Shown in pieces: positions 30,853 through 42,098 of a stretch of 64,000 nucleotides of DNA (positions within the stretch are counted from its first letter, which is position 1; each line of letters opens with the position of its first letter). Location: positions 62,001 through 126,000 of the forward strand of contig JALGAS010000010.1 of the NCBI GenBank assembly GCA_023078685.1, given 5' to 3'. The notes beneath the pieces are model-generated. The model made no database searches and was not told the origin of the DNA. It worked only from the letters and a program-made list of their open reading frames with translations. The stretch is from Neopestalotiopsis rosae. Lineage: Eukaryota > Ascomycota > Sordariomycetes > Amphisphaeriales > Sporocadaceae. The position numbers were made by a program, and so were the translations under genes.

Positions 30853-33193
30853 ATGGATGAAAACCAGGCCACAAGTTCAACCGCCCCACGTCGGCATAGG
30901 AGTCCAAGAACAACTCAGGTACGTGTGTGCGTAGTAGGAACTAGTGGTCGCTAAGGAACACTCTCCACACTCGAGGATCTAGAGCTCATAATGTCTCATG
31001 TTCGTAGGCCTGTTCTCGCTGTAAAGAGAAGAAGACGCGCTGTGATGGCAAGAAACCTTCTTGTACAGCATGCTCCAAGCTGGGCTCGCAATGCGTCTAT
31101 GCCCAGAGGCAGAGAAGAAGGGGCCCAGGCAAAAGGTTTGTGGCCGTTGTAATCTAGACACAAGATTTGTCGCAACAGCACAAGAATTGACGTTGGGAAT
31201 AGCAAAAAGTACATCGAGGACCTGGAAAGCCGCTTGGCTACTATTGAGCAGGATCTCCGGCGGTCGGGAGTGGCAAAGGACGATACGGTGACCGAGGATG
31301 CGTCGCCGTCCCAAGAGAATCAAGCAGAGACGGCAGCATCTGCTTGTGACAGCCGAAGCTCTGCTGCAGGCTCGGAGGAGACGACTTGTCGCGATGCACC
31401 ACCTATGCCACCCTTGGCTGTGCAGCGCGCATTTCCCTCAATAGACCTACAATACTGGCGAGGGATTGCGGCACGACGGAAAGATATTCGGGCGAACACT
31501 CGTTTTGACAAGCTCCAGCAGCAGGTATTTGCCCCCCTCTTCACAGGCGAACCGAACCAGGTATTCATCGGCCCAGTCTTCGATGAAATCATGGCACCTT
31601 TTCCCTTTCTCAACTGGGTGTCGTTCAAGACCAAGTTGACGGGTGAGCTGAGCTCCTTTTGCGACCCTTCTTGGCGGGCCTGCGTCAATGCCGTGCTGTC
31701 CATGACGGTGTGTTTTCGGGCGGCCAAATCCGCCTTTGCAGAGCTGCAGGGCGATGCGTGGGCGTACTTTAAAACGGCATTTGCCCTGGTGCCCCAGCTC
31801 ATGGTCCAGGGCAAAGACTTGGAGGCTGTCGAGGCCATAGCGACCATGGCAATGTTCCTACGAGGCACGCCGGATGCACAAAACCTGTCGTTTTTGGTAT
31901 CAAGTGCGAGTCGTCTGTATCAGATGATAGATCTGCGTCAAAATAAAGTGACAGGCGACAGTCGCAATGCAGCAGATAGCCAGCGGCCTTCACAACTTCT
32001 GTGGGCTTTGTATTCGATGGACCAAGAACTCACCTTTAGGCATGGCTTACCTCCTGTCCTAGATGTACGACACCAGGTCTCACACGAAGTCGCAGGCCCC
32101 TCAAACTTGGACACGCCCATGGTAAAGTTATTTCGCAAGCGCACAAGCCTGGCCGTTATTCAGTCACGAATTCACGATATTCTCTACTCAACTACAGCCC
32201 CCGATTTAGAGAACCCTCCATTTACTCCGCCCATACAAAGCCTTACCTTGGACCTTCAGCAGTGGAGCTCAGAGATGCATTTGGTCATTCCTGACACCGT
32301 CAAGGAATCACCAATCAACGAGCTTGATCTTGATTTACTTGTTCATGTCGACGACCTCTATCTCGCCCGTTATCACACAATACAGATGCTATACTGGCCA
32401 TTACGAGGCCTGAAAGGCGACACTCCCACCGATGCGTTCGAGATCAGGCTCAGGAGCGCTGCCTCAGCTTTGTATACTCTACCCAGGACAAAATGTGCAG
32501 ACGCAGCCCAAGAAACACTGATGTTGATTGGTCACTTTTATTCGCTCCCATTCCCGTCACTATGGTCAGTCTCTTGTTCTTCCATTGCCATTAATTTGGC
32601 CGGTGCTGATTTTAAGAGCAGGTCATTTCTGAGCTACTTTGTCGCAGCCCATCTCACCCTTCTTGCCACGGTCTTGACTCGACCCAGTGGTCTCACAGCA
32701 GCTGGACACTTATCCGCCATGGAGGTGTTTGTACGGTCTCTCAAGCTGATCATTACGGAGAACGGCTTTGATATCAGAAGGGTTACTTGCGCCTGCGCTG
32801 GGATGACTTCCATGTCGCGGGCCGCGATTATGCCTGCTGGTACACAAGGAACAAGTGAAACCGAGGCGGGTCATCTGACTGAACAGGCAAAGGTAAATAA
32901 TATCTCTGAGAAAAGACAAGCATCTGTGAAGGATACGACCTCACTAACTTTTACAATAGAATGCGCTGGACCTTCTCAATCAAGCGACAAGTCCCATGTA
33001 CATTGCGCAAAATTGGATGAGCAACATGAAGAACAAGGACTACGATACCTCGGTGGCTTTGGCGCGTGTTCTTGGAATACCTTGGGACCTTGACCGTCGC
33101 TACGGCCCCTTGGTGCCAGAGCCGCTCATGCCAGAAACCTACGCATTTGGCTTTGAAGAGTCCAAAGAATACTCAATGTATCGCAATGCATGA
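30853..33193 (+). CDS. Zn(II)2Cys6 transcription factor with fungal-specific TF domain (686 aa)
   Basis: Nuclear DNA-binding regulator in five exons: 30853-30918, 31008-31135, 31203-32564, 32622-32892 and 32960-33193. The introns are 89, 67, 57 and 67 bp; the third is in frame and is read through if unspliced. The zinc cluster is C24-x2-C27-x6-C34-x6-C41-x2-C44-x6-C51, exactly canonical, with basic residues between C27 and C34. A basic linker and the short coiled-coil dimerisation segment KKYIEDLESRLATIEQDLRR follow. The middle region (about 150-560; ...YFKTAFALVPQLMVQGKDLEAVEAIATMAMFLRGT, then LLWALYSMDQELTFRHGLPPVL) matches the fungal-specific TF domain (PF04082 type). The last exon (NALDLLNQATSPMYIAQNW) is needed to complete the protein. 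Targets are unknown. It sits among secreted-protein genes. Confidence 0.9.
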
Positions 33194-33744
33194 TCAAGTC
33201 TATTTTCCATTGCGTCTATTTCAAGATAATTGGAGATTACATGCCCTCATGGCGGACCAGAACAGAACTAAAGTGCCAAAACCGGCAAAAAAATACAACA
33301 ACCAAGTTGTCCCATGAGCGCTGGATCAGTGCTCCTTATTCGATGTCGATTAGAAGAAATGATTTGGATACCAAGCAACTAAATCCTTATCTAGTCAATA
33401 ACCACGTTGATTATCAATATTCTTTCAGCATTTTTCCATATATTCGATTGACTTCAACCCTTGTTCGATGCCCGCATTGAACATGTCAAGATCTCCAATA
33501 GACCTAACTGCGAAGCGATATCCACCTGTGCGTCCATCTCCACACTGTAACGTTGCACTCTGCATACTTGCATGATGCAACCTATAGTGATAGCAACCTC
33601 GTAACTCCGTCTTGTGCCAACGGGTAGGCCAAGCTATACTTTAATAAGCTCGATGAATTCAGCTTCCATACTAGAGTGATTTGGGCTATCCACACATAGA
33701 AACACATCGCGACACTGTCATATGCCATCAATCTATCGCACATC
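33194..33744. other. intergenic
   Basis: This 551-bp gap was searched for an upstream exon that could supply a signal peptide to the next gene. None is convincing. The ATG at 33722 is followed at once by a stop. Confidence 0.5.
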
Positions 33745-35010
33745 ATGATCCCACTGCTGGCCGCTGATTCCGTGGCCGAATTGCCAAGCTTTACAAACTA
33801 TTGGAATGTCACGCCTCCACTCAACTACAGCGATGTATTATACGCTGGCTGGCCCCAGCTGCCTACTCTATCTGATATTGAAGTATACAATGGCGTCGCC
33901 CAGGGACGCACATACGCGCACCATCCCGAGATATATGCCCGCAACAACTCTGTATACCTGATACACTCGTCCGCCCTGATCGATGAAGACAGCATGGGCC
34001 AGCAGATCTGGCTGACCACCTCACAAGACGGAGGCTTCACGTGGAGCCCCTCGGCGGAGATCCTGCCGTCGGCCTTGCTCCCCAACCAGTCCGCCGAGCT
34101 GAACTTCAGCTACTGGTGCAACGAGGGAATCCAGCAGCGAGCGCTGGGCGGCCTGACCATAATTGACTACAACGGGACGCTCTTTGCCGTTGGCGAGACG
34201 ACCAACTTTTGGTGCGCCGGCGCTCTGGGCAGCGGGAACCACGGCGCCGGCCGCGTCGCGCGGCCCATCAGCTACGACGGCTCCATCGCCGGCAACCCTT
34301 GCTGGGTGGAAAAGACCAATTGGACAGACTACGTCGGCTACCCTGGCACGGTGTACGGGATCAAGTACGGGATGAAGGACTGCGATGACGCGGCGGCACT
34401 GCGAGACATTTTGCAAGAGCCAGATCACGTGCCCGCCTGGAGCGCGTGGCTCTACAACGGCAACCTGTACACCGAGGACGGCGTCAACTACATGCAGGAA
34501 AACACCTTTGCCGTGTGGGTCGAGGAGCTGGGCGTATGGCAGCGGTTCTGGCGCGACATTACCGCTGTCAACAACACCATGAAGATATGGGTAGAATACT
34601 CATTCACGGGACTGGACTGGTACCCCGTCTCCGAGCACCGATACGACAACCGTATCATTGAGACAAATATCCCTGATGCCAAGACGAAACAGTTCTTGTT
34701 GGATATTACCGGCCCAGAGGATGACGACAAGACACATGTTTTGATTTCAAATCCGAGGAATAATACCGAGCTGGTGAGGCAGCCCTTGTCCATCGCCACG
34801 GCGCGAGGTCCAGGTTTGCAGCAATATCAAGGTGTTGGTGTTCTCAGGACCAACGCGAGTGACCAAATTGCTCCTGATACCCGCGACTACAAGAATCAAG
34901 GCTTCAGCTATCCGTCGGCGGTGAGAGTGGGGGACAATCTCGTCGTCGCGTATAGCGAGAACAAGGAAAATATATGGGTCAGTATTATAAGGATTGAGGA
35001 TCTGCCGTGA
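33745..35010 (+). CDS. Asp-box (BNR) beta-propeller protein, sialidase/GH93-like (421 aa)
   Basis: Single open exon. A clear Asp-box, SQDGGFTW, lies at residues 93-100, following QQIWLTT. This is the beta-hairpin turn that marks sialidase-type propellers, with the form S-x-D-x-G-x-T-W. Further blade-like strands and many N-glycosylation sequons (NVT, NYS, NNS, NQS, NFS, NGT, NWT, NNT, NAS) point to a secreted glycoprotein. The N-terminus at the ATG (MIPLLAADSVAELPSF) has only a very short hydrophobic stretch, so the true start may lie in an unrecognised exon upstream or the secretion signal may have been lost. Related fungal proteins are called BNR-repeat, sialidase-like or exo-arabinanase-like. 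Catalytic residues cannot be assigned with confidence. It is convergent with the hydrophobin gene. Confidence 0.7.
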   Translation: MIPLLAADSVAELPSFTNYWNVTPPLNYSDVLYAGWPQLPTLSDIEVYNGVAQGRTYAHHPEIYARNNSVYLIHSSALIDEDSMGQQIWLTTSQDGGFTWSPSAEILPSALLPNQSAELNFSYWCNEGIQQRALGGLTIIDYNGTLFAVGETTNFWCAGALGSGNHGAGRVARPISYDGSIAGNPCWVEKTNWTDYVGYPGTVYGIKYGMKDCDDAAALRDILQEPDHVPAWSAWLYNGNLYTEDGVNYMQENTFAVWVEELGVWQRFWRDITAVNNTMKIWVEYSFTGLDWYPVSEHRYDNRIIETNIPDAKTKQFLLDITGPEDDDKTHVLISNPRNNTELVRQPLSIATARGPGLQQYQGVGVLRTNASDQIAPDTRDYKNQGFSYPSAVRVGDNLVVAYSENKENIWVSIIRIEDLP

Positions 35011-35495
35011 TTGTCAACTTGCAGACAAGTAGAGTTTGCAACGCAAAGATAAATTAGGATGAACAAGCAAAAAATCAAGATGAGGAACAAAAACATACAA
35101 CACCGGGGATTCCCCAGCCGTCACCGATCTGAGTACTAATCCAGCGGTTACTAGTTTATCCAGGGCAGAGCGGACGGGATGCCGAGTTCTCTAGTACCTA
35201 TGGTCGTATGTGATTGTCATTGGAATTTTTGGCATATATATTTCTGGTCGGTCACGAGAAAAGTCGGGCTTGTAAAAGAGTGACTAAAGTTGGAATTTTT
35301 GGGTGGCTAACAGTACTACTACCTTTTAATGCACATTCAGCATCAAATCATTGATTCTCTCCTTCTCTCCGTGATCTCGTATTCATAAAAAGCATTACAT
35401 CTCCCATTGATATTCGTGGTGTTCCCCATAATTATCCAGCGGCGGATTAAATGGTGTATGAAAGGCGAACGCTTAAGAGGTTTGGGCCATGCGTT
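35011..35495. other. intergenic, convergent 3' ends
   Basis: AT-rich gap between the Asp-box protein (+) and hydrophobin (-) 3' ends. Nothing else is seen. Confidence 0.6.
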
Positions 35496-36055
35496 TTATA
35501 GCAGGGGAACAGCGACGCAGGGAAGCTGGGCATTGATGAGACCCTGCTGGGCACCGCCGCCCGAGTGCTGGCAGCAAGCGACGGACTGCTTGCACTGCTG
35601 GTTGAGAAGGTCGGTCAGACCGGCACCAACAGCGCCTGTTTTGGTAGGTCGAATGTGTCAGCCCATGGAATATGCGGGGAGGAAGGGAAAGGAGGTTAGG
35701 AATAGTCTCAGATCTTACCAACGCCGAGATCGAGCTTGGAGCAGCCATCAAAGAGGCCAGCGCCCTTGAACAGGTCCTTGGCAATGTCGAGGCCGGAGAG
35801 GAGACCGCTGGCCACGTCGGTGGAGTGGTCGTCGGTGTTGCCCTTGTTGCAGCAGCTCAACTCGAGATCCTGGCCGCAGACACTACAATTGAGATTATTA
35901 GCTTGATTGCAGAAGCTTTGGGGAATTAGTCAAGAGAGTTCAGCTTACTCGCCAGTAGATCCGACAGCGACGTCGCCATTGTTGCCGCCACCGACCTGAG
36001 GAGCAGCAGCTGCGAAAGCAGCGAGGGAAGAGACGATGAGGAGCTTGAACTGCAT
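35496..36055 (-). CDS. class I hydrophobin (136 aa)
   Basis: Small secreted amphipathic protein that self-assembles on conidia and aerial hyphae. Minus-strand exons are 36055-35949, 35882-35719 and 35635-35496. The introns are 66 and 83 bp, with GTAAGC/GTAAGA donors and CTAAT/CTGAC branch sites. No single open frame covers it. It has the signal peptide MQFKLLIVSSLAAFAAAAP and all eight cysteines in hydrophobin order: C38, C46-C47, C83, C105, C111-C112 and C130. The spacings are C-x7-CC-x35-C-x21-C-x5-CC-x17-C. The long gap after the first CC and the x17 before the last Cys fit class I rather than class II. The mature protein is Gly/Asn-rich before C1. A TATATAA lies on the minus strand at 36217-36211, about 156 bp before the start. 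High, development-regulated expression is usual for the family. Confidence 0.95.
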
Positions 36056-39000
36056 TTTGAAGGTTGGTTTTGGTCGTGATTAAAATCTGAAGCTTTGCGA
36101 AATTGTGAGAGATGCTGGAGAGAAAGTAGCAGAGCTGTAGTGAATGAGTGCTTTTTGATGCTGATGATGAGAGAAGGAAAATCAGCTGATGAACGGAGAT
36201 CAACTTCTTATTATATACTTGAACCTGCTTCTATGATCGCCTGTATTCAATATCCCATCGTTTGCTTTTCGCTTATCGAATCATTATGATGGACCTCGAA
36301 ATGGAATGCCTTGATGGTGATCTGCAATTGCAAGAGTCCTTGAGAATGTCCTGTCTCATTCGTCGCCGCCATCTCGGGACTCGGTGACCATGACAAGCCA
36401 TCACCACTCCTCCCGCCCCCGCAAAGAAAGAAGAAATTGTCGTTCATGTCTCAGGACGATGATTTGAGCCTCATAACCAATCCCAGAGGTCTGGGAATGG
36501 TATTTGCAACTGCCGATGAAGCGCCGCCACAGACTTAACAATAGTACTGTGGCGCGCATCGATTTGTATTTTGATATAATTGAGATCCTCGCGAAAGATG
36601 CAGTTTAGAATTCCATTTACATAATAAAACTCATTTCTCTTCTTTTCTGATGACAGACTCGATTGGCATTGTCTTTGAAGCGCTTTGTTTTTCTTTGATC
36701 TTCCTCGCCATTGGGCGTTTTTAGGGCTACTTGGCAAGACAAGACCGCATGCTGGGGACCAATTCCCCTTATGATCACATCCAGCGATGAGAAGTCTCCC
36801 TGTCGGGTGTGTTCACTTCCAGATCTTAGTTTTACTCCAAGAACTTCTGCCCTTGAAATCCGAGTCTTCGAGTCTAGTCTGGCTAGTCAGACGAACTCCG
36901 CTTGTCATCTGCTTGAATGGATGCCTCTTTATTCCATGACAGCCACAAGTATGCGACGTCCATCGTTTGCTCAATCAGCCAAGTTTAACATTTTATGACA
37001 CTCAGGAAACATCAATGTCAATGACGTAGAAATGTTCACTCAGAATTGTATTGGTTGGCTATTTAGAAGATTGTTTTAGAAACAGTGCGGTTAGGGGAAA
37101 CCGGACTTCCGTCGGAAAAGGCCGGCAAAAAGAAAAAGCAATGTCAGACTTGAGAATTGACTAGACCTCTATCCATCCAATGTATATGTAACGGTTCCAT
37201 CCAGATTTGAGGGATAGTCATCGTTGATGGCACGAAAGACGGGGAGCAGATTCCTACATATGCTGTGAAGCATTGTGAGCTATCACAAACGCGGCCCGTG
37301 CTATCAAGGCTCGGCCACAGCCATTGCAGCCATCGGACTGGCTCAATTGTTGAGACATCTTGAAATATCTTTGTATCTCGTAAGTCAAGCTAATGTGATG
37401 GTTACTGGGCCTGTCCGTGACAAGAGCGATATTATAGTGATGCAGTTTATGCACGGATAGTAGACCGTCTTCCGCGAGGCATCGTAGATCTCCCGATGCC
37501 TTTAGGTATTGACAGCATTGTGCTGTGAGATGTTGTGCGGATGGGATGAAGGGGACAATCGCTTCAGACTGGGGCGGCGACAGCTAGTATATTAACCTGC
37601 CAAGTACAACTGTGCCCCCCTCATTCTAGGACTCAATCACTGGCTGTCTTTTTATGTCGTGCCTACGCTGATGATCATCGGTGGGTGACGCAGCGAGGGC
37701 TCGCACTAGGCAGAGTTTCGCCCTTCCCATTGGATAGTGGGTAGTTGAAAGGCCATGAATGAAGTGAATCAATAGTCGCGCTCATGTAAGTCGCACCGTG
37801 TTTCCCATTCATTGGTCAGCTGCGCTCTGCCAAATGAAAAATCAAGACAAATATGCCAAGCTATATGCTGAAGGACTTCAATTCGACGGCTGCACAAAAT
37901 GTTAATCAATGACGAATTCATACTTGGGACCTGTATGTGTGTGCTCTATCCTGCATGGATATCAAAGACTCAGCGCGGCTGTTGAAGCGAAAATGTTGAT
38001 GTAATGAAGTATTTCAAGACGGGACCAAAGCAATAGTCAACATTGAAGCTCCTGCTGTGTATCGATTGATGTTGTGCAGTACTTAATCAAAACATCAGCT
38101 CAAATAAAAAGCCAAGGCTCGGAATATGTCAGATCGCCCGCCGGGCGCACAGGGAATGAGGATGAGGTTTGTGACGGCATGGGGATCGAAGCCAAGTTAG
38201 AATGCAGGTTGCCTCCAGCTAGCCACCTAGACATTAGTCATGCAGAAAAAGTGTGTAACATTATTCAACTTGCACTGCTCTACTCTGTCTTCTTCCGACT
38301 CGGCTCGCTGTTGTTGCCTACCCGGTGGTCGCCTCGCACACCGAGGGCTGGTACGTCGTGTTATGGCAATCTTCGGGTTCTCGCATGTTCAGCACTCTGC
38401 AGGTACAAACAGCGCCCCTGCATGTCAATTATGCAGTTATTCTGGGACTAGAGAGCGGATAAGGACAGTATCCTCATATCTGAGGCAGTCACTGTTACTC
38501 GCAAAGACTGTATCATCTTTTCTTTTCTTTTCCTTTGTTTTTGATTGGTATACTATGGGAGTGAGGTGCAGCAGTAGCTGTCCAGAATGAGTTGGCTAAT
38601 TCTTTAACAACAGCACGCAAGGTAATTCGGCTTGCTGCGACGGATTGTCACATAAGAGGCCAAAGACCTTATTGCTCAAGTCTCAATTGTAAGCTCGAAA
38701 GCCTACCCATGTTCAAAATCTAGATCATGAGGCTGATGCTTCAATCTATTCTCGTTTGCACACCCGAAGCGGGGGTCGAGGCCGTCAAACAAATCAATAA
38801 TAAATCACTTGGATTTTGGCATCCGCCAAAAGCTGCTTCGAACAAAAAGTCTTTCTGTTTGCTGGCTACGACCTGGAATCGTATCGACAATGCAGGCATC
38901 CCCTCCCGTTTAGTATCTCCTCCTGCGAATCGGCCCAGGATCTGTAATTGGTTGTGTTCCAGTTCACCAAGCAGTAGTCGGTGGTATCATACAACTAATT

Positions 39001-39665
39001 GCGTGGACCAACAGCCGCCATGTGTTCAACACGTTGAACGTGTGTGAGTGTGGCGGAAATCCTCTGGAGGTCTGGCTCATGGCGAGGATGATGACTACTG
39101 CCGAAGATTCCGTTTGAGACAGCGAGAGCATCCTTCTCGTTTGGTGTTCAATTACAGCACGAGCAGAAAGCTCTCCAAGCTCGAGATGTCTCAAAAGCCT
39201 AGCGATGTTGAGCTACGATACACGAAACTTTGAGCGACGGCAGCTTTGCAAAAGATGTGAATACGGCATCGGCGCCACATCACTCAATCTGAACCGAGGG
39301 CAATCTGCCTCGAGCCATGACAGAAACCTGGAGCCATACGGGATCATGCATTGGTAGTTGCTGAATCACGACAGCTAATCGAGTGCGGAAATTTTCCTGT
39401 TCCTGGTTTCTCACGTAGCATATGCGCTTTGATAATGTAACAAAGCTACGGAGGGTTTCTTGAGGGCACAGCATCTACTTTGTGTCAATGCAAACAACCC
39501 TAGGAGAGACGTGGCCTGGATTCGAAATTATAAAGGATACAAGATCACCACTTTCAAACACTCGTTCTTTCTGATCTCGTTCTTGTCAGGAACTCTTCTC
39601 AGTTCATTGCCAACTCGGAACAACTACACTCGTTTCCATTGTCTGATCGTTTCGAAATCACCGCA
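36056..39665. other. long intergenic region (3.6 kb)
   Basis: The largest gene-free stretch here. It holds the hydrophobin promoter (TATATAA, minus strand, 36211-36217) at the left. At the right is the promoter of the Ser/Thr-rich gene, with TATAAA at 39529-39534, about 137 bp before its ATG. Short open frames inside (for example near 38240-38590) have no signal peptide, domain or splice support. No transposon ends or tRNA were recognised. Confidence 0.55.
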
Positions 39666-42052
39666 ATGCACTTCAACACTCGTTTGGGCCTCGTCGGCCT
39701 GTGGTAAGAAGATGATATACTATCCGGACTATGTGGCGTTGTACTGATCCCAACATAGTTCTGTTCTGGCTGCTGCCCGCCCTCAGCAGCTGTCAGGACC
39801 ACAGACTGTCACTGTCTGCGGGACTGATTGTGCCTCGGTTATCACGTCTACTGTGACAGTCTTTACTGCATGCTCAGAGACTTCTTCAGTACCAGTGACG
39901 ACCATTTCGTCGTCTACTGATTCCAGCTCTCTTTCGTCCCAGACACAACGTTCCAGCACTGACACATCTTTGACTTGGACATCAAAGATCACTTCCAGCA
40001 TCATCATCACAGTCACTCCATCAACTTCAATCTCTACTTCAACCTTGACCTCTGTTACAACCGACTCATCGACAATCTCCACTGGAGTTACTTCCAGCAG
40101 CAACTCTGCAACAACAGGAACTGGTGTCTCAAGCTCTACCGAGAGCACTACTTGGTAAGTAGATACACATCAAAGCTTACTCATGTTTTTCTATACTTAT
40201 AAGAACACATCAGCACGGAGACTACCGAGACCACTCCTGGCTCTTCATCCTCGACTGGCACCTCATCGACATGGGGGAGCTCTGTGACTGGTCCTACCTC
40301 GTCGGCTCCTACTAGCAGTGATGTCTCTTCCACCTCGTCCGCCGTGTCATGGAGCAACACCACCTCGACCGTGACTGAGACCTCGTTCACCGGCTCGGCG
40401 ACGACTTCCAGCGCCACATCATACTTGATCTCTGATACTCTGACCACTACCGTGACGACAACCGACAGTACCAGCACGGCCACTCGGACATCCTGGACCT
40501 GGAACTCGACCATCACCCTTGGTACATCCAGCACTGATGCTACGACGCACACTAGGACTAGTTCCACTTGGATCACATTGAGTACCACATCAGGCACAGA
40601 GAGTTCAACCTGGTCGTCTTCAGTCTCTAGCAGCACTCCAGTGTCGACGTCGAGCACACTGGTAACTTCCAGCACCGGCAGCAGTATCGTTCCCAGCTCA
40701 TCGTCCATTGGCACTTCCTACTCGGTGATCCCACCACCGCCGACTTCTACATGGATCACCTCGTCAAGCAGTCTCTCATCCTCCAGCAGCGAGTTCATTA
40801 CTTCTTCTGAGAGTACCTCGACCATTACCATCACCTCTTCTTCAACCCTGGCCACCACGAACACCCAGTCAACATCGTCTTCAGAGACCTCAAGCGGACC
40901 CGCATCATCGTCCACCGGAACAGGGTCATCGGGCACAGTGTCCTCATCCAGCGCAACAGAGACAACGGGTACCAGTTCTTCTCTAACAACGTCTCAAACC
41001 ACATACTCGGTGTCGCCCCCTCCCAGTCAAACCACCTCGACAGACACTGTGACCACCACCATCACCGACAGCTCTTCAGTATCCAGCAGTGTCCAGACTG
41101 AGTCGTCGACATCAACCTTGACCATCACCCTGACATCGTCAACCTCGGTCTGGAGTAGCTCGTCAACGCTTGTCACCGACACCACATCTTCCGGGACAGG
41201 GAGCGTCACTTCTTCATCGTCTTCTGTCTCATCCAGCAGCAGTTCCGCCACCGTTCCTACCACAACATCTTACTCGGTCCTTCCACCACCCCCGAGCACA
41301 TGGTCAACCTCGACGGGCGAGACCTCATCCAGCAATGACGCCATCGGCACTACCACCTCCTCCACCCTGACGGGACCCAACACCACGTTCACTTCGACTT
41401 CAACCATAGTCGTCACCGGCACCAGCACCCCCATCGAGACCCTGACCATAAGCTCCAGCGTGACCTGTGTCTACCAGAGCACATCCTACGGCGGTCCCCC
41501 GGGAACGTACAGCTGCTACACTGCCACCAACACGCCCACGCCCAGCCCCGGAACAACGTCGACGGATACCCCCAGCTGGACGACCACGTACTACGCCACC
41601 TCGTCCGAGTCCGTTCGCGTCTCGTCGTCCAATGACGCCATTACGAACCCTCCACCTTCCACTTCCTTGACCACCACCACTTCTACTACTACTTCCACCT
41701 CTTCCGATTCCGATTCTTCTTCTCCCGTCCCCACGCCCTCGGTCTACACCACCTGCGTCGCCAAGGACTACGGCGCCCACACCTGCTACGCCGTGACCGT
41801 AGACCCGACCGCTATCAGTACCGCTCCTACCACCATTTCCACCGAGACCGCGACCGCGACCGAGATCGCAACCACCACGACCGGCGTCCCCACTACTCCC
41901 AGCCCGGCTCCCCCTCCTCCTTCCGGTCCTTCGCCCCCGTGGTCCTGGTGGAACGGCGGCAACGGTAACCGATACGGCGGAGGATCCAAGGACCGCCCCA
42001 GCGAGCAGAAGTTTGGAAACCCTCACGTCGGAGACTTTGAGCAGTCGCAGTA

Positions 42053-42053
<1 letters not shown>
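39666..42053 (+). CDS. secreted Ser/Thr-rich mucin-like protein (757 aa)
   Basis: Exons are 39666-39703, 39759-40154 and 40214-42053, with introns of 55 and 59 bp (both GTAAG donors; branch CTGAT in the first). Exon 1 plus the start of exon 2 gives the signal peptide MHFNTRLGLVGLCSVLAAARP. A small Cys segment (TVTVCGTDCASVITSTVTVFTAC) follows, then about 450 residues of Ser/Thr. This is interrupted three times by a Tyr-Ser-Val plus polyproline motif (SYSVIPPPP, TYSVSPPPS, SYSVLPPPP). Near the C-terminus two short Cys-Tyr segments (TCVYQSTSYGG...YSCYTAT and TTCVAKDYGAHTCYAVT) are separated by more Ser/Thr. The end is Gly/Asn-rich and hydrophilic with no GPI signal, so the protein is probably released or held in the wall by other means. 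A strong donor overlaps the stop codon, so the C-terminus may be longer in some transcripts. Confidence 0.8.

Positions 42054-42097
<44 letters not shown>
42050..42097 (+). repeat. (CA)20 microsatellite directly after a donor-like GTAAGT
   Basis: GTAAGT at 42050-42055 contains the TAA stop of the upstream gene. From 42058 to 42097 the sequence is 20 uninterrupted CA dinucleotides. Confidence 0.95.

Positions 42098-42098
<1 letters not shown>

Noticed and set aside
38240..38590. Small Cys-rich secreted protein
   Set aside because: The 116-codon frame has no signal peptide, an irregular Cys pattern and no supporting promoter or splice features.
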